A DNA stretch of 64,000 nt, from the NCBI RefSeq assembly GCF_008122505.1, contig NZ_VSSB01000002.1, forward strand, positions 806,001 to 870,000, read 5' to 3'. The stretch comes from Agromyces mariniharenae (GTDB lineage: Bacteria; Actinomycetota; Actinomycetes; Actinomycetales; Microbacteriaceae). Positions 1 to 8,380 of this stretch are shown one piece after another (positions within the stretch are counted from its first letter, which is position 1; every line of letters begins with the position of its first letter). Made by a program: the position numbers and the translations under genes. The notes below the pieces were generated by a model. The model did no database searches. It worked only from the letters and a program-made list of their open reading frames with translations, and was not told the DNA's origin.

Positions 1-174
1 GCCCGCATCGGGCCCGAGCGCGTGCAGGTCGTCGACCGGCTCGACGACGCGCTCGACGAGGCGCGCGAGTGGGCGTCCGAGGCCCCGAAGCGCGCGGTGG
101 TCGTGACCGGCTCGATCGGGCTCGTCGCCGAGGCGATGGAGATCGCCGCCGACCGCGGCTGGGGTCGCGCATGA
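1..174 (+). CDS. folC: Folylpolyglutamate synthase/dihydrofolate synthase, C-terminal end (partial)
   Basis: Only the last 57 codons lie in the window, open from base 1 to a TGA that overlaps the ATG of the next gene (ATGA). The tail reads RVQVVDRLDDALDEAREWA followed by VVVTGSIGLVAEA, which resembles the end of the Mur-ligase-like C-terminal domain of FolC, the cytoplasmic enzyme that adds glutamate to folates. The following genes, DUF4233 then ndk, are the usual actinobacterial neighbours of folC and support the call. The catalytic N-terminal part is outside the window and was not seen. Confidence 0.8.
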   Translation, partial: ARIGPERVQVVDRLDDALDEAREWASEAPKRAVVVTGSIGLVAEAMEIAADRGWGRA

Positions 175-668
175 GCGGCGGCGTGGACACGCCGGCCGAG
201 CACGAGCCCGGTGCCGACGCCCCGCGTGACCCGGCCGGCGGGCCCGACACGACGGCCGGCGCACCCGGCACCTCGCCCGCGGCCGGCGAGCCGCGCTCGG
301 TGCAGCGCACCCTCGCCTCCATCGTGCTCGCGTTCGAGATCATCGTCGTCTTCCTCGCCGCGCTCGTGATCTGGGGCCTCGCGCCCACCGAGAACGGCAC
401 GTTCGACCTGCCGCCGTGGATCGCGCTGGCGGCCGGCGGCGTCGTGATCCTCGGCCTCGTGGCCACCATCGGGCTCCTGCGGTTCAGGTGGGGCTACGGC
501 GTCGGATGGGCCATCCAGGGGCTCATCCTCGCGGCGGGCCTCCTCAATCCGGCGATGTTCTTCGTCGGCGCCATCTTCGGCGGCCTGTGGGCGTACTGCA
601 TGGTCGTCGGTGCACGGATCGACCGTGAACGGACGGCATCGGCCGATCCGGGGAAGGAACAGGAATGA
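171..668 (+). CDS. DUF4233 domain-containing membrane protein
   Basis: A 165-residue protein of unknown function, chosen to start at the ATG that overlaps the folC stop. The first ~45 residues are hydrophilic and rich in Ala, Pro, Gly and Asp. Then come hydrophobic stretches that look like four membrane segments (IVLAFEIIVVFLAALVIW; ALAAGGVVILGLVATIGLL; VGWAIQGLILAAGLLNPAMF; VGAIFGGLWAYCMVVG), and a charged tail ends the protein. DUF4233 proteins sit between folC and ndk in many actinobacteria. The stop overlaps the ndk start, so the three genes are probably one transcript. No biochemical role is known to me. Confidence 0.85.
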   Translation: MSGGVDTPAEHEPGADAPRDPAGGPDTTAGAPGTSPAAGEPRSVQRTLASIVLAFEIIVVFLAALVIWGLAPTENGTFDLPPWIALAAGGVVILGLVATIGLLRFRWGYGVGWAIQGLILAAGLLNPAMFFVGAIFGGLWAYCMVVGARIDRERTASADPGKEQE

Positions 669-1087
669 CGACCCCCATCGAGGAGACCCTCGTGCTCGTG
701 AAGCCCGACGGCGTCGCGCGCAACCTGACGGGCGAGATCCTCCGCCGCATCGAGGCGAAGGGCTACTCCCTCGTCGACATCCGCATGGTGCAGCCCGACC
801 GCGACCTGCTCGCGCAGCACTACGCCGAGCACGAGGGCAAGCCCTTCTACGAGCCGCTGCTGGAGTTCATGCAGTCGGGCCCCGTCGTCGCCATGCGCGT
901 CGCCGGCAACCGCGTCATCGAGGGCTTCCGCATCCTCGGCGGCACCACCGACCCCACGACCGCGGCGCCCGGCTCGATCCGAGGCGACTTCGGCCGCGAC
1001 TGGGGCCTCCGGGTGCAGCAGAACCTCGTGCACGGCTCCGACTCGGTGGAGTCGGCCGAGCGCGAGCTCGCCCTCTGGTTCGCCTGA
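665..1087 (+). CDS. ndk: Nucleoside diphosphate kinase
   Basis: A 140-residue cytoplasmic enzyme that transfers the gamma-phosphate of ATP to NDPs through a phosphohistidine, balancing NTP and dNTP pools. The N-terminal LVLVKPDGV motif and the active-site NLVHGSDSVESAERE segment (His-123 the phosphorylated residue) are intact, and the length is normal for the family. The ATG overlaps the DUF4233 stop by four bases. A strong symmetrical hairpin follows the stop, between this gene and the convergent VKOR gene. Confidence 0.97.
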   Translation: MTTPIEETLVLVKPDGVARNLTGEILRRIEAKGYSLVDIRMVQPDRDLLAQHYAEHEGKPFYEPLLEFMQSGPVVAMRVAGNRVIEGFRILGGTTDPTTAAPGSIRGDFGRDWGLRVQQNLVHGSDSVESAERELALWFA

Positions 1088-1096
1088 TCGGATGCC

Positions 1097-1123
1097 GCGC
1101 CGGCCGGGTCGCCCGGCCGGCGC
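1097..1123. terminator. Symmetrical hairpin between convergent ndk and VKOR genes
   Basis: Perfect 12-bp inverted repeat (GCGCCGGCCGGG and its complement) with a 3-nt TCG loop. It lies just after the ndk stop and would serve transcripts from either side. There is no T-run, as is common for actinobacterial terminators. Confidence 0.65.
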
Positions 1124-1171
1124 GAGCCCTGGGGGCCTGAGCGGCGGCCCAGGCGGGGTCGACCCGATCGC

Positions 1172-1798
1172 CTACCCGAAGAGGTTCTGCAGGTCGATCA
1201 TCACGCGCGGGATCGCATTCATCTGCACCTGCGCCAGCACGATGACGATCGCGTAGCAGACGACCGTGATGAGCGGGATCCACTTGAACCACTCGGCTGC
1301 GAGGCGCCGGACGCGTGCCGACGCGGGAATATGACCCTCGCGCAGGTTGTGCAGGGTCACCACCCAGAACGTCGGGATGGTCACCGCCCACGTCAGCATG
1401 CACCAGGGGCACAGCACGTCGAGCACGTAGATGCTCTGGGAGATGAGCCAGCCCACGAAGACCAGCGCCCCGGCGACGCCCACGTTGAACCCGATCCAGA
1501 ACCACCGGGCGAACTGCGCTCCGGCCAGGATCGCCACCGCGATCGTGACGACGACGGGCCAGGCCATCATGCCGATGAACGGATTCGGGAAGCCGAACAC
1601 CGAGCCCTGCCACGATGCGAGGTTCGTGCTGCAGCCCACGAGCACCCCGACGTTGCAGTTCGGGACGTGCTCGGGATCGGCCAGCACGAGGACCTTCTCG
1701 ACCGACAGCTCGAACGCGGCGAGCAGGCCCAACGCCCCGGCGATCACGAGGAACACGGCGACCGCGACGGGTCGGGACCGCGGGGGAGTGTCCGGCAT
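1172..1798 (-). CDS. Vitamin K epoxide reductase family membrane protein
   Basis: A 208-residue integral membrane protein. Bacterial VKOR homologues reoxidise DsbA-like thiol oxidases using quinone, so it probably supports disulfide formation outside the membrane. Visible features are a CPWC active-site pair (Cys-130/Cys-133) in a membrane helix, an upstream loop pair (Cys-48 and Cys-56, CNVGVLVGC), and about five hydrophobic helices. No thioredoxin domain is fused. The start was placed at the ATG at 1798, where a CACAAT -10-like hexamer ends 6 nt upstream, which suggests a leaderless mRNA. Longer in-frame starts would extend into the rne promoter region. Confidence 0.85.
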   Translation of the reverse strand: MPDTPPRSRPVAVAVFLVIAGALGLLAAFELSVEKVLVLADPEHVPNCNVGVLVGCSTNLASWQGSVFGFPNPFIGMMAWPVVVTIAVAILAGAQFARWFWIGFNVGVAGALVFVGWLISQSIYVLDVLCPWCMLTWAVTIPTFWVVTLHNLREGHIPASARVRRLAAEWFKWIPLITVVCYAIVIVLAQVQMNAIPRVMIDLQNLFG

Positions 1799-1839
1799 GT
1801 TCGTATTGTGGCATGCCGTTTCCACACGACCCTGTGAGA

Positions 1840-1851
1840 GCGTGCGATAAT
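1840..1851 (+). promoter_or_regulatory. Probable extended -10 promoter of rne
   Basis: TGC directly precedes GATAAT (1846-1851), an extended -10 with five of six consensus bases. No convincing -35 was seen. Transcription would start near 1858 and give a leader of about 220 nt before the rne ATG. Confidence 0.5.
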
Positions 1852-1857
1852 CGAAGG

Positions 1858-2076
1858 AGTCGCACGGGCCGCGCCCGCCGCGACGCAGACGAAGGCTTTG
1901 AGGATGCACCGCATCCGAGTAGGCGGTGAGACGCACCGCGAGACGTGGCGACACAGGCACCCAGCCGGTCGCAGCAGTGAGAAGGATTGGCGGTTCCGCG
2001 CAGGGCGCGAGACCGCTCGAGACGAGAACGGAGCGGATGGCGCGGCCGTCCACACCGTCGTAGGAGTGCACCAGAG
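1858..2076 (+). other. Long untranslated leader of the RNase E/G gene
   Basis: About 220 nt with no convincing gene between the inferred transcription start and the rne ATG. The longer reading frame entering it is a forward extension of rne without a family-like N-terminus. It is purine-rich in its second half, with several GAG/GACGAGAA stretches, which leaves it plausibly open and RNase-accessible. In enterobacteria the rne leader mediates autoregulation; whether that applies here is inference. Confidence 0.4.
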
Positions 2077-4791
2077 ATGGTGGAAGGCAACGACAACCAC
2101 ACGAACGAACCCGATTCCGGCACCGGCACACCGAAGCGACGCGGCGGCCTGTTCGGGGCCCGACGCAACGGTCGCGGTCGCACGTCCGAGCGCACCGCGC
2201 TGAACGGCGAGTCGGCCGTCGACGAGACGTCGCCGTCAGGGCCCGAATCGGATGCCGCTGAGGCGCGCTCGGTCGACGAGCCCGCCGTCGTGGCATCCGA
2301 GCGGGTCGAGACCGCACCGGCCGCCGACGCGACCGACGAGGCCGACGACGCGGACGACGCCGCCGACGCGCCCGAGGCGGAGGAGACCGCCGCCGAGGCC
2401 GACGCCGAGCCCGAGCCGGCGCCCGAGCCCGCCTCGCCGATCCCCGCGACGCTGACGACGACCTCGCTCATCTTCCACGCGCCGCCCGTGCTCGTTCCCA
2501 CCGAGCGGCCCGAACGCCCCGAGCGCGGCGACCGCGCCGCCGCCGCTGCCGAGGAGTCCTCGAGCGTGCGCCGCCGCACCCGCCGCCGCAGCGGCGAGGA
2601 GGGTCGCCCGTCGGGCGACGAGCCGGCGAACACCGTCGTCAAGGTGCGCAAGCCGCGCGAGCCCGAGCTCATCACCGAGCCGCAGAAGGTCAAGGGCTCG
2701 ACGCGCCTCGAGGCCAAGAAGCAGCGCCGTCGCGACGGTCGCGACGCCGGTCGCCGCCGTGCGGTCATCACCGAGGCGGAGTTCCTCGCCCGTCGCGAGT
2801 CGGTCGACCGCCAGATGGTCGTACGTTCCAAGAGCGGCCGCGTGCAGATCGGCGTGATGGAGGACGGCGTGCTCGTGGAGCACTACGTCGCCCGAAACCA
2901 GGACGCGTCGCTCATCGGCAACGTCTACCTCGGGCGCGTGCAGAACGTGCTGCCGAGCATGGAGGCCGCGTTCGTCGACATCGGCCGCGGCCGCAACGCC
3001 GTGCTCTACTCGGGTGAGGTCGACTGGGACGCCGCCGCCGAGAACGGCGAGAAGAACCAGCCCCGCCGCATCGAGCTCGCCCTGAAGCCGGGCGACCGCG
3101 TGCTCGTGCAGGTCACGAAGGACCCGGTGGGCCACAAGGGCGCCCGCCTCACCAGCCAGGTCTCGCTGCCCGGCCGCTACCTCGTGTACGTGCCGAACGG
3201 CTCGATGAACGGCATCAGCCGCAAGCTGCCCGACACCGAGCGCGCGCGCCTCAAGAAGATCCTCAAGGAGGTGCTGCCCGACAACGTCGGCGTCATCGTG
3301 CGCACCGCCGCCGAGGGCGCCACCGAGGAGCAGCTCACGCTCGACGTGAACCGTCTCATCGCGCAGTGGGCCGACATCTCGACCCAGCTCGAGAAGGTGC
3401 AGGCGCCCGCGCTGCTGCACTCCGAGCCCGACCTGCTGATCAAGATCGTCCGCGACGTCTTCAACGAGGACTTCCAGAAGATGATCATCTCGGGCGACGA
3501 CGCGCGCGAGACGATCGAGCGCTACCTGCGCGCCGTGGCGCCCGACCTCCTCGAGCGCGTCGAGGCGTACACAGGCGAGCGCGACGCGTTCGACGAGTTC
3601 CGCATCACCGAGCAGATCGAGAAGGCCCTCGACCGCAAGGTCTGGCTGCCGTCGGGCGGGTCGCTCATCATCGACCGCACCGAGGCGATGACGGTCGTCG
3701 ACGTGAACACCGGCAAGTTCGTGGGCTCGGGCGGCAACCTCGAGGAGACCGTCACCAAGAACAACCTCGAGGCGGCTGAAGAGATCGTGCGGCAGCTCCG
3801 GCTCCGCGACATCGGCGGCATCATCGTCGTCGACTTCATCGACATGGTGCTCGAGTCGAACCGCGACCTCGTGCTGCGGCGCCTCGTCGAATGCCTCTCG
3901 CGCGACCGCACGAAGCACCAGGTCGCCGAGGTCACGTCGCTCGGCCTCGTGCAGATGACCCGCAAGAAGCTCGGCCTCGGCCTCCTCGAGTCGTTCAGCG
4001 AGCCCTGCGAGGTGTGCGCCGGCCGCGGCATCATCGTGCACCACGAGCCGATCATGAAGCACCGTGCGCCGCAGCAGCAGGTCGAGCGCCGTCGCGGTCG
4101 CGGCGGCGGCGGCGGCAACCAGCCGCAGCAGCAGCCCGCCGAGGCCAAGGCGCACACGGGCACGCACGCGATCACCGAGGACGTCAAGCACGCCCTCGCC
4201 CAGATCGCCGCGTCGACCATCCCGCACGCCGACCACAAGCCGGCGACGGATGCCGCGCCCGCCGCCTCGGGCGGCGAGGCCGCGTCGCCCGCAGCCGAGC
4301 CGGCCCGCGAGGCCGCGGTCGCCGCCGCGACGACCGACGCTGCGCCTGCCGAGGCGACGGCCGCGTCGAGCGGACGCGAGTCGCAGCCGTCCTCGGGCGG
4401 ACGCCGTCGCGGACGTCATCGCCGCGTGTCGCAGGAGCAGGGTCCGGCCGAGGTCTCGGCGACCGCTGCACCCGAGCAGGCCGAGTCCGGTGCGCCCGAG
4501 CGGGCCGCACGCGAGTCCGCGCCCGCTGCCGAGCCCGCCGCGGCATCCGAGTCGCCTCGCGTCGACCTCGACCTGCCGCCCGTCGCGCCGGCCGAGCGAC
4601 GTCGCACTGTGCGGGCCGCCGAGGCCGAGGGGCTCCTCGACTCGGTGCTCGACGCGCTGCCCGCCCCGAAGAAGGCCGGCGAGGGACGATCCCGCAGCCG
4701 TCGCGTCTCGACCGCGGCGCTCAGCACCGCCGGCGGACCGCCCGTGATCACTCGCGCCGACGGCACGACCGCGGGGGAGCGCCAGGAGTAG
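2077..4791 (+). CDS. rne: Ribonuclease E/G
   Basis: A 904-residue endoribonuclease that initiates mRNA decay and processes stable RNAs. The order is: acidic Ala/Glu/Asp-rich N-terminal extension (~residues 1-180), Arg/Lys-rich stretch, S1 RNA-binding domain (~255-340), then the catalytic RNase E/G core. The metal-binding aspartates are in VVDVNTGKF (Asp-542) and VVDFIDM (Asp-586), and the zinc-link is CEVC at Cys-644/647. A low-complexity C-terminal tail carries GGRRRGRHRR-type RNA-binding patches. The ATG follows AGAG; upstream in-frame codons lack family features. Actinobacterial enzymes commonly have this split-tail layout with the core in the middle. It is convergent with the DUF4031 gene. 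Confidence 0.95.
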   Translation: MVEGNDNHTNEPDSGTGTPKRRGGLFGARRNGRGRTSERTALNGESAVDETSPSGPESDAAEARSVDEPAVVASERVETAPAADATDEADDADDAADAPEAEETAAEADAEPEPAPEPASPIPATLTTTSLIFHAPPVLVPTERPERPERGDRAAAAAEESSSVRRRTRRRSGEEGRPSGDEPANTVVKVRKPREPELITEPQKVKGSTRLEAKKQRRRDGRDAGRRRAVITEAEFLARRESVDRQMVVRSKSGRVQIGVMEDGVLVEHYVARNQDASLIGNVYLGRVQNVLPSMEAAFVDIGRGRNAVLYSGEVDWDAAAENGEKNQPRRIELALKPGDRVLVQVTKDPVGHKGARLTSQVSLPGRYLVYVPNGSMNGISRKLPDTERARLKKILKEVLPDNVGVIVRTAAEGATEEQLTLDVNRLIAQWADISTQLEKVQAPALLHSEPDLLIKIVRDVFNEDFQKMIISGDDARETIERYLRAVAPDLLERVEAYTGERDAFDEFRITEQIEKALDRKVWLPSGGSLIIDRTEAMTVVDVNTGKFVGSGGNLEETVTKNNLEAAEEIVRQLRLRDIGGIIVVDFIDMVLESNRDLVLRRLVECLSRDRTKHQVAEVTSLGLVQMTRKKLGLGLLESFSEPCEVCAGRGIIVHHEPIMKHRAPQQQVERRRGRGGGGGNQPQQQPAEAKAHTGTHAITEDVKHALAQIAASTIPHADHKPATDAAPAASGGEAASPAAEPAREAAVAAATTDAAPAEATAASSGRESQPSSGGRRRGRHRRVSQEQGPAEVSATAAPEQAESGAPERAARESAPAAEPAAASESPRVDLDLPPVAPAERRRTVRAAEAEGLLDSVLDALPAPKKAGEGRSRSRRVSTAALSTAGGPPVITRADGTTAGERQE

Positions 4792-4821
4792 GCCCGACCC
4801 GGCTGCGGCGCTCGCGCACCG

Positions 4822-5118
4822 TCAGCCGTGGTGCCGGTCGGGCCCGCCCCGTCCGTGCCGCTCGCGCGGCGTGACCCGCAGTCCGCTCGCCGCGAGCCGG
4901 CGCACGAGCTCGCGCGGCGAGACGGGCTCGGCGCCCGCGGCCACGAGCTCGTCCCACCGCTCGACGGGGACGTCGTAGTGGTCGAGGTCGAAGGCGCGCG
5001 CCGGCACCCCGTTGCGCTCGGCGAAGGCGCGCAGCTCGGCGACCGAGCGGTCGCTCACGAGGTGCGCCCAGACCGTGCCGTGCTTCGGCCAGAGCGGCGT
5101 GTCGATGAGCACGGTCAT
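4822..5118 (-). CDS. DUF4031 domain-containing protein
   Basis: A 98-residue soluble protein of unknown function. It begins TVLIDTPLWPKHGTVWAHLVSD and contains AFAERNGVPARAFDLDHYDVP, the pattern typical of DUF4031. The start is the ATG at 5118; a TAGGAT hexamer ends 7 nt upstream, so the message is probably leaderless. The gene runs against rne, 30 bp away, and its 3' end can pair with the sequence after the rne stop (GGCCCGACC with GGTCGGGCC), perhaps a shared terminator. It commonly sits next to rne/rplU in this family. Confidence 0.8.
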   Translation of the reverse strand: MTVLIDTPLWPKHGTVWAHLVSDRSVAELRAFAERNGVPARAFDLDHYDVPVERWDELVAAGAEPVSPRELVRRLAASGLRVTPRERHGRGGPDRHHG

Positions 5119-5167
5119 GGGCCCGATCCTACGCGCGGGTGCGCGCGACGCGCCGGGTGACGCGCGT

Positions 5168-5196
5168 TTGACCGGCCCCGGGGCATCCGGTAGACT
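5168..5196 (+). promoter_or_regulatory. Housekeeping sigma promoter of rplU-rpmA
   Basis: TTGACC (5168-5173), exactly 17 nt, then TAGACT (5191-5196). This is the best two-box promoter in the window. Transcription would start near 5203, giving a leader of about 130 nt that contains two small hairpins (ACCGG/CCGGT at 5211-5226 and GGAG/CTCC at 5303-5316). Confidence 0.75.
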
Positions 5197-5335
5197 CGAC
5201 CGCTGGTGCCACCGGCTTATCCCGGTGTGCCCGCACAGTTTTCTGGCAGTGACGACCCTCCATCCCGCTGGGGTCCCGCGCAGTGACATCCCATCAGACA
5301 CCGGAGCCCCGGCTCCCCAGAGATAGGTACGAGTA

Positions 5336-5644
5336 GTGGTTTACGCAGTAGTGCGCGCCGGCGGTCGGCAGGAGAAGGTCGAAGTCGGCACCATCGTGAC
5401 GATGGACCGGATCAAGGCGGACAAGGACGGCAACGTCCAGCTCACGCCGGTCCTCTTCGTCGACGGCGACAAGATCACCTCCGACGCCAAGTCGCTCGCG
5501 AAGATCACGGTCACGGCCGAGGTCCTGAACGACCTCCGCGGTCCCAAGATCGTGATCCAGAAGTTCAAGAACAAGACCGGCTACAAGAAGCGCCAGGGCC
5601 ACCGTCAGGAGCTCACGCGCGTCAAGATCACCGGCATCAAGTAG
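5336..5644 (+). CDS. rplU: 50S ribosomal protein L21
   Basis: A 102-residue ribosomal protein that binds 23S rRNA and contacts L20. The sequence starts [17 protein letters not shown] and ends with the basic [16 protein letters not shown] segment, both characteristic of L21, at normal length. The start is a GTG, preceded at a distance by AGATAGG. It is followed 25 bp later by rpmA, the near-universal partner, and both are driven by the promoter at 5168-5196. The ~130-nt leader could hold ribosomal-protein control, but no known leader fold was recognised. Confidence 0.97.
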   Translation: MVYAVVRAGGRQEKVEVGTIVTMDRIKADKDGNVQLTPVLFVDGDKITSDAKSLAKITVTAEVLNDLRGPKIVIQKFKNKTGYKKRQGHRQELTRVKITGIK

Positions 5645-5669
5645 CAGCGGCCCCCAAGGAGAAGCAGAC

Positions 5670-5927
5670 ATGGCACACAAAAAGGGAGCGAGCTCCACTC
5701 GCAACGGTCGTGACTCGAACGCGCAGCGCCTCGGCGTGAAGCGCTTCGGCGGTCAGGTCGTCAGCGCGGGCGAGATCCTCGTCCGCCAGCGCGGCACCCA
5801 CTTCCACCCGGGTGCGGGCGTCGGTCGCGGTGGCGACGACACGCTCTTCGCGCTCGAGGCCGGCGCCGTGCAGTTCGGCACCAAGGGCGGCCGCAAGGTC
5901 GTCAACATCGTGGCGGCCGGCGAATAG
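5670..5927 (+). CDS. rpmA: 50S ribosomal protein L27
   Basis: An 85-residue ribosomal protein whose N-terminal tail reaches the peptidyl-transferase centre. [23 protein letters not shown] is seen right after the start, so there is no cleavable N-terminal extension of the Firmicutes kind. [16 protein letters not shown] and the C-terminal part are canonical. The ATG is preceded by a good AAGGAG site. A strong hairpin lies between the stop and obgE. Confidence 0.97.
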   Translation: MAHKKGASSTRNGRDSNAQRLGVKRFGGQVVSAGEILVRQRGTHFHPGAGVGRGGDDTLFALEAGAVQFGTKGGRKVVNIVAAGE

Positions 5928-5943
5928 TCGACCGATCGGTCGT

Positions 5944-5971
5944 GTGAGGGCGGGCTTCGGCTCGCCCTCAC
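5944..5971 (+). terminator. UUCG-capped hairpin between rpmA and obgE
   Basis: Nine perfect pairs (GTGAGGGCG with CGCCCTCAC) continue through a G-T, G-C and C-G pair to a TTCG tetraloop, a 12-bp stem. A short GCATTTCCC follows. It may terminate or attenuate the ribosomal-protein message, so that obgE receives only read-through. Confidence 0.7.
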
Positions 5972-6002
5972 GCATTTCCCAGAGCAACAGGAGGGCAGCG
6001 GC

Positions 6003-7556
6003 ATGGTCAGCTTCGTCGACCGCGTGACGTTGTTCGTGCGCGCCGGGCACGGCGGCAACGGGTGCGTCTCGGTGCGCCGCGAGAAGTTCAAGCCGCTCGC
6101 CGGTCCCGACGGCGGCAACGGCGGGCACGGCGGTGACATCGTGCTTGTCGCCGACCCCCAGGTCACGACCCTCCTGGCGTATCACGGGCGGCCGCACCGC
6201 TCGTCGGACAACGGCCAGCCCGGCATGGGCGACAACCGCTCGGGCGCCGCCGGCGAGACGCTCGAGCTCCCCGTGCCCGTCGGCACGGTCGTGAAGGACG
6301 AGGAGGGCGTCGAGCTCGCCGACCTCGACCAGCCCGGCCTGCGGTTCGTCGTCGCACCGGGCGGTCTCGGCGGCCTCGGCAACGCGGCACTCGCGAGCAC
6401 GAAGCGCAAGGCGCCCGGCTTCGCATTGCTCGGCACGCCCGGCTACGAGGGCGAGGTCGCCCTCGAGCTCAAGACCATCGCGGATGTCGCACTCGTCGGC
6501 TTCCCGTCGGCGGGCAAGTCGAGCCTCATCGCCGCCCTCTCCGCCGCACGGCCGAAGATCGCGGACTACCCGTTCACCACGCTGCATCCGAACCTCGGCG
6601 TCGTGCAGGCGGGCGACCACCGCTACACCGTCGCCGACGTGCCCGGGCTCATCGAGGGCGCGAGCGAGGGCAAGGGCCTCGGCCTCGAGTTCCTCCGCCA
6701 CGTCGAGCGATGCTCCGCGCTCCTGCACGTCATCGACTGCGCCACGCTCGAGCCCGGCCGCGACCCCGTCAGCGACCTCGACGTGATCCTCGCCGAGCTC
6801 GCCGCGTATCCCGTGCCCGAGGGCCAGGTGCCGCTCTTCGACCGCCCGCAGCTCATCGCGCTGAACAAGGTCGACGTGCCCGAGGCCCGCGAGCTGGCCG
6901 ACTTCGTGCGCCCCGAGTTCGAGGCGCGCGGCTACCGCGTGTTCGAGATCTCGACCGTGAGCCACGAGGGCCTCCGCCAGCTCGGCTTCGCCCTCGGCGA
7001 GCTCGTCGACGAGGCCCGTGCGGCCGCCGCCGCGGCTCCCGCTCCCGAGCGCATCGTGATGCGGCCGAAGGCCGTCGACGAGGCCGGGTTCGTCGTGCGC
7101 CCCGAGGGCGGCAGCTACGGCACCATCTATCGCGTGCTGGGCGCGAAGCCCGAGCGCTGGGTCGCCCAGACCGACTTCACCAACGACGAGGCCGTCGGCT
7201 ACCTCGCCGACCGGCTGGCCCGCCTCGGCGTCGAGGACGAGCTGGTGCGCGCCGGCGCGATCGCCGGGTCGACGGTCGTCATCGGAGCCGGCTCGGGCGT
7301 CGTGTTCGACTGGGAGCCCACGCTCACGTCGACGGCCGAGCTCATCACCGCGCCGCGCGGCACCGACGTGCGTCTCGACGACAACCGCCGCGCGACGCGC
7401 GCCGAGCGCCGCAGCGAGTACCACGAGCGCATGGACGCGAAGGCCGAGGCCCGCGCCGAGCTGCAGCGCGAGCGCGAGGCCGGCCTGTGGGCCGAGGACA
7501 TGGACGACGACGCGATCGGACCTGCCGATCCCGGTACGGAGGACGACGACCGGTGA
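6003..7556 (+). CDS. obgE: GTPase ObgE/CgtA
   Basis: A 517-residue ribosome-assembly and stress GTPase. Residues 1-160 form the glycine-rich Obg fold ([17 protein letters not shown]). The G domain follows, with P-loop GFPSAGKSS (166-174), DVPGL (211-215) and NKVD (287-290). A C-terminal OCT-like domain (about 350-440) and a charged tail complete it, the usual actinobacterial size. A clear AGGAGG site precedes the ATG. The stop overlaps the proB GTG (GTGA), so the two are translationally coupled. Confidence 0.96.
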   Translation: MVSFVDRVTLFVRAGHGGNGCVSVRREKFKPLAGPDGGNGGHGGDIVLVADPQVTTLLAYHGRPHRSSDNGQPGMGDNRSGAAGETLELPVPVGTVVKDEEGVELADLDQPGLRFVVAPGGLGGLGNAALASTKRKAPGFALLGTPGYEGEVALELKTIADVALVGFPSAGKSSLIAALSAARPKIADYPFTTLHPNLGVVQAGDHRYTVADVPGLIEGASEGKGLGLEFLRHVERCSALLHVIDCATLEPGRDPVSDLDVILAELAAYPVPEGQVPLFDRPQLIALNKVDVPEARELADFVRPEFEARGYRVFEISTVSHEGLRQLGFALGELVDEARAAAAAAPAPERIVMRPKAVDEAGFVVRPEGGSYGTIYRVLGAKPERWVAQTDFTNDEAVGYLADRLARLGVEDELVRAGAIAGSTVVIGAGSGVVFDWEPTLTSTAELITAPRGTDVRLDDNRRATRAERRSEYHERMDAKAEARAELQREREAGLWAEDMDDDAIGPADPGTEDDDR

Positions 7557-8356
7557 CCCCGCGCACGCGCGCCGACATCCCGAACGCCCGTCGCATCGTC
7601 GTGAAGGTGGGCTCGTCGTCCATCAGCGGCGAGAACGCCGGCCAGATCGGCCCGCTCGTCGACGCCCTCGCCGCGTCGCACGAGCGCGGCACCGAGGTGG
7701 TGCTCGTCTCGTCGGGCGCGATCGCCACGGGCATGCCGTACCTGAGGCTCGAGGAACGGCCCAACGACCTCGCGACGCAGCAGGCCGCGGCATCCGTGGG
7801 TCAGAACCTGCTCGTGTTCCGCTACCAGGACTCGCTCGACCGCTACGGCATCGTCGCGGGCCAGGTGCTGCTCACCGCAGGCGACCTCGAGCACGCGACG
7901 CCGCGCTCCAATGCGCAGCGCGCCATGGACCGGCTCCTCGCCCTGCGCATCCTGCCCATCGTCAACGAGAACGACACCGTGGCGACGCACGAGATCCGGT
8001 TCGGCGACAACGACCGGCTCGCCGCGATGGTGGCCGAGCTCATCGGGGCCGACCTGCTCGTGCTGCTCTCCGACGTCGACGCGCTCTACACGAAGCCGCC
8101 GCACCTCGAGGGCGCCGAGCGCATCGACCACGTGCCGTTCGGCGACCCGCTCGCGGGGGTCGAGATCGGGACGATCGGTCGCGCCGGCGTCGGCACCGGA
8201 GGAGCGGAGACCAAGGTCTCGGCCGCCCGGATCGCCGCGGAGTCGGGTGCCGCGGTGCTCATCACCGCCACGCCGCTCGTGTCGCAGGCGCTCACGGGCG
8301 CCGAGGTGGGCACCTGGTTCGACGCGGCCCCCGTTCGTCACACGGCCGGGGCGTAG
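7553..8356 (+). CDS. proB: Glutamate 5-kinase
   Basis: A 267-residue amino-acid kinase that phosphorylates glutamate in the first step of proline synthesis. [41 protein letters not shown] and [14 protein letters not shown] are the expected substrate and nucleotide-binding motifs. The protein ends after the kinase domain, so the C-terminal PUA domain of the E. coli enzyme is absent. The start is the GTG overlapping the obgE stop. proA follows after 24 bp but appears to have its own -10 element. Confidence 0.95.
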   Translation: MTPRTRADIPNARRIVVKVGSSSISGENAGQIGPLVDALAASHERGTEVVLVSSGAIATGMPYLRLEERPNDLATQQAAASVGQNLLVFRYQDSLDRYGIVAGQVLLTAGDLEHATPRSNAQRAMDRLLALRILPIVNENDTVATHEIRFGDNDRLAAMVAELIGADLLVLLSDVDALYTKPPHLEGAERIDHVPFGDPLAGVEIGTIGRAGVGTGGAETKVSAARIAAESGAAVLITATPLVSQALTGAEVGTWFDAAPVRHTAGA

Positions 8357-8380
8357 GCCGCGCTCACCTAGGCTGGTGCC

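Noticed and set aside
915..2831. 638-residue frame on the minus strand across ndk, VKOR and the start of rne
   Set aside because: Low-complexity Arg/Ser/Ala translation antisense or out of frame to well supported genes. High GC makes such frames common.
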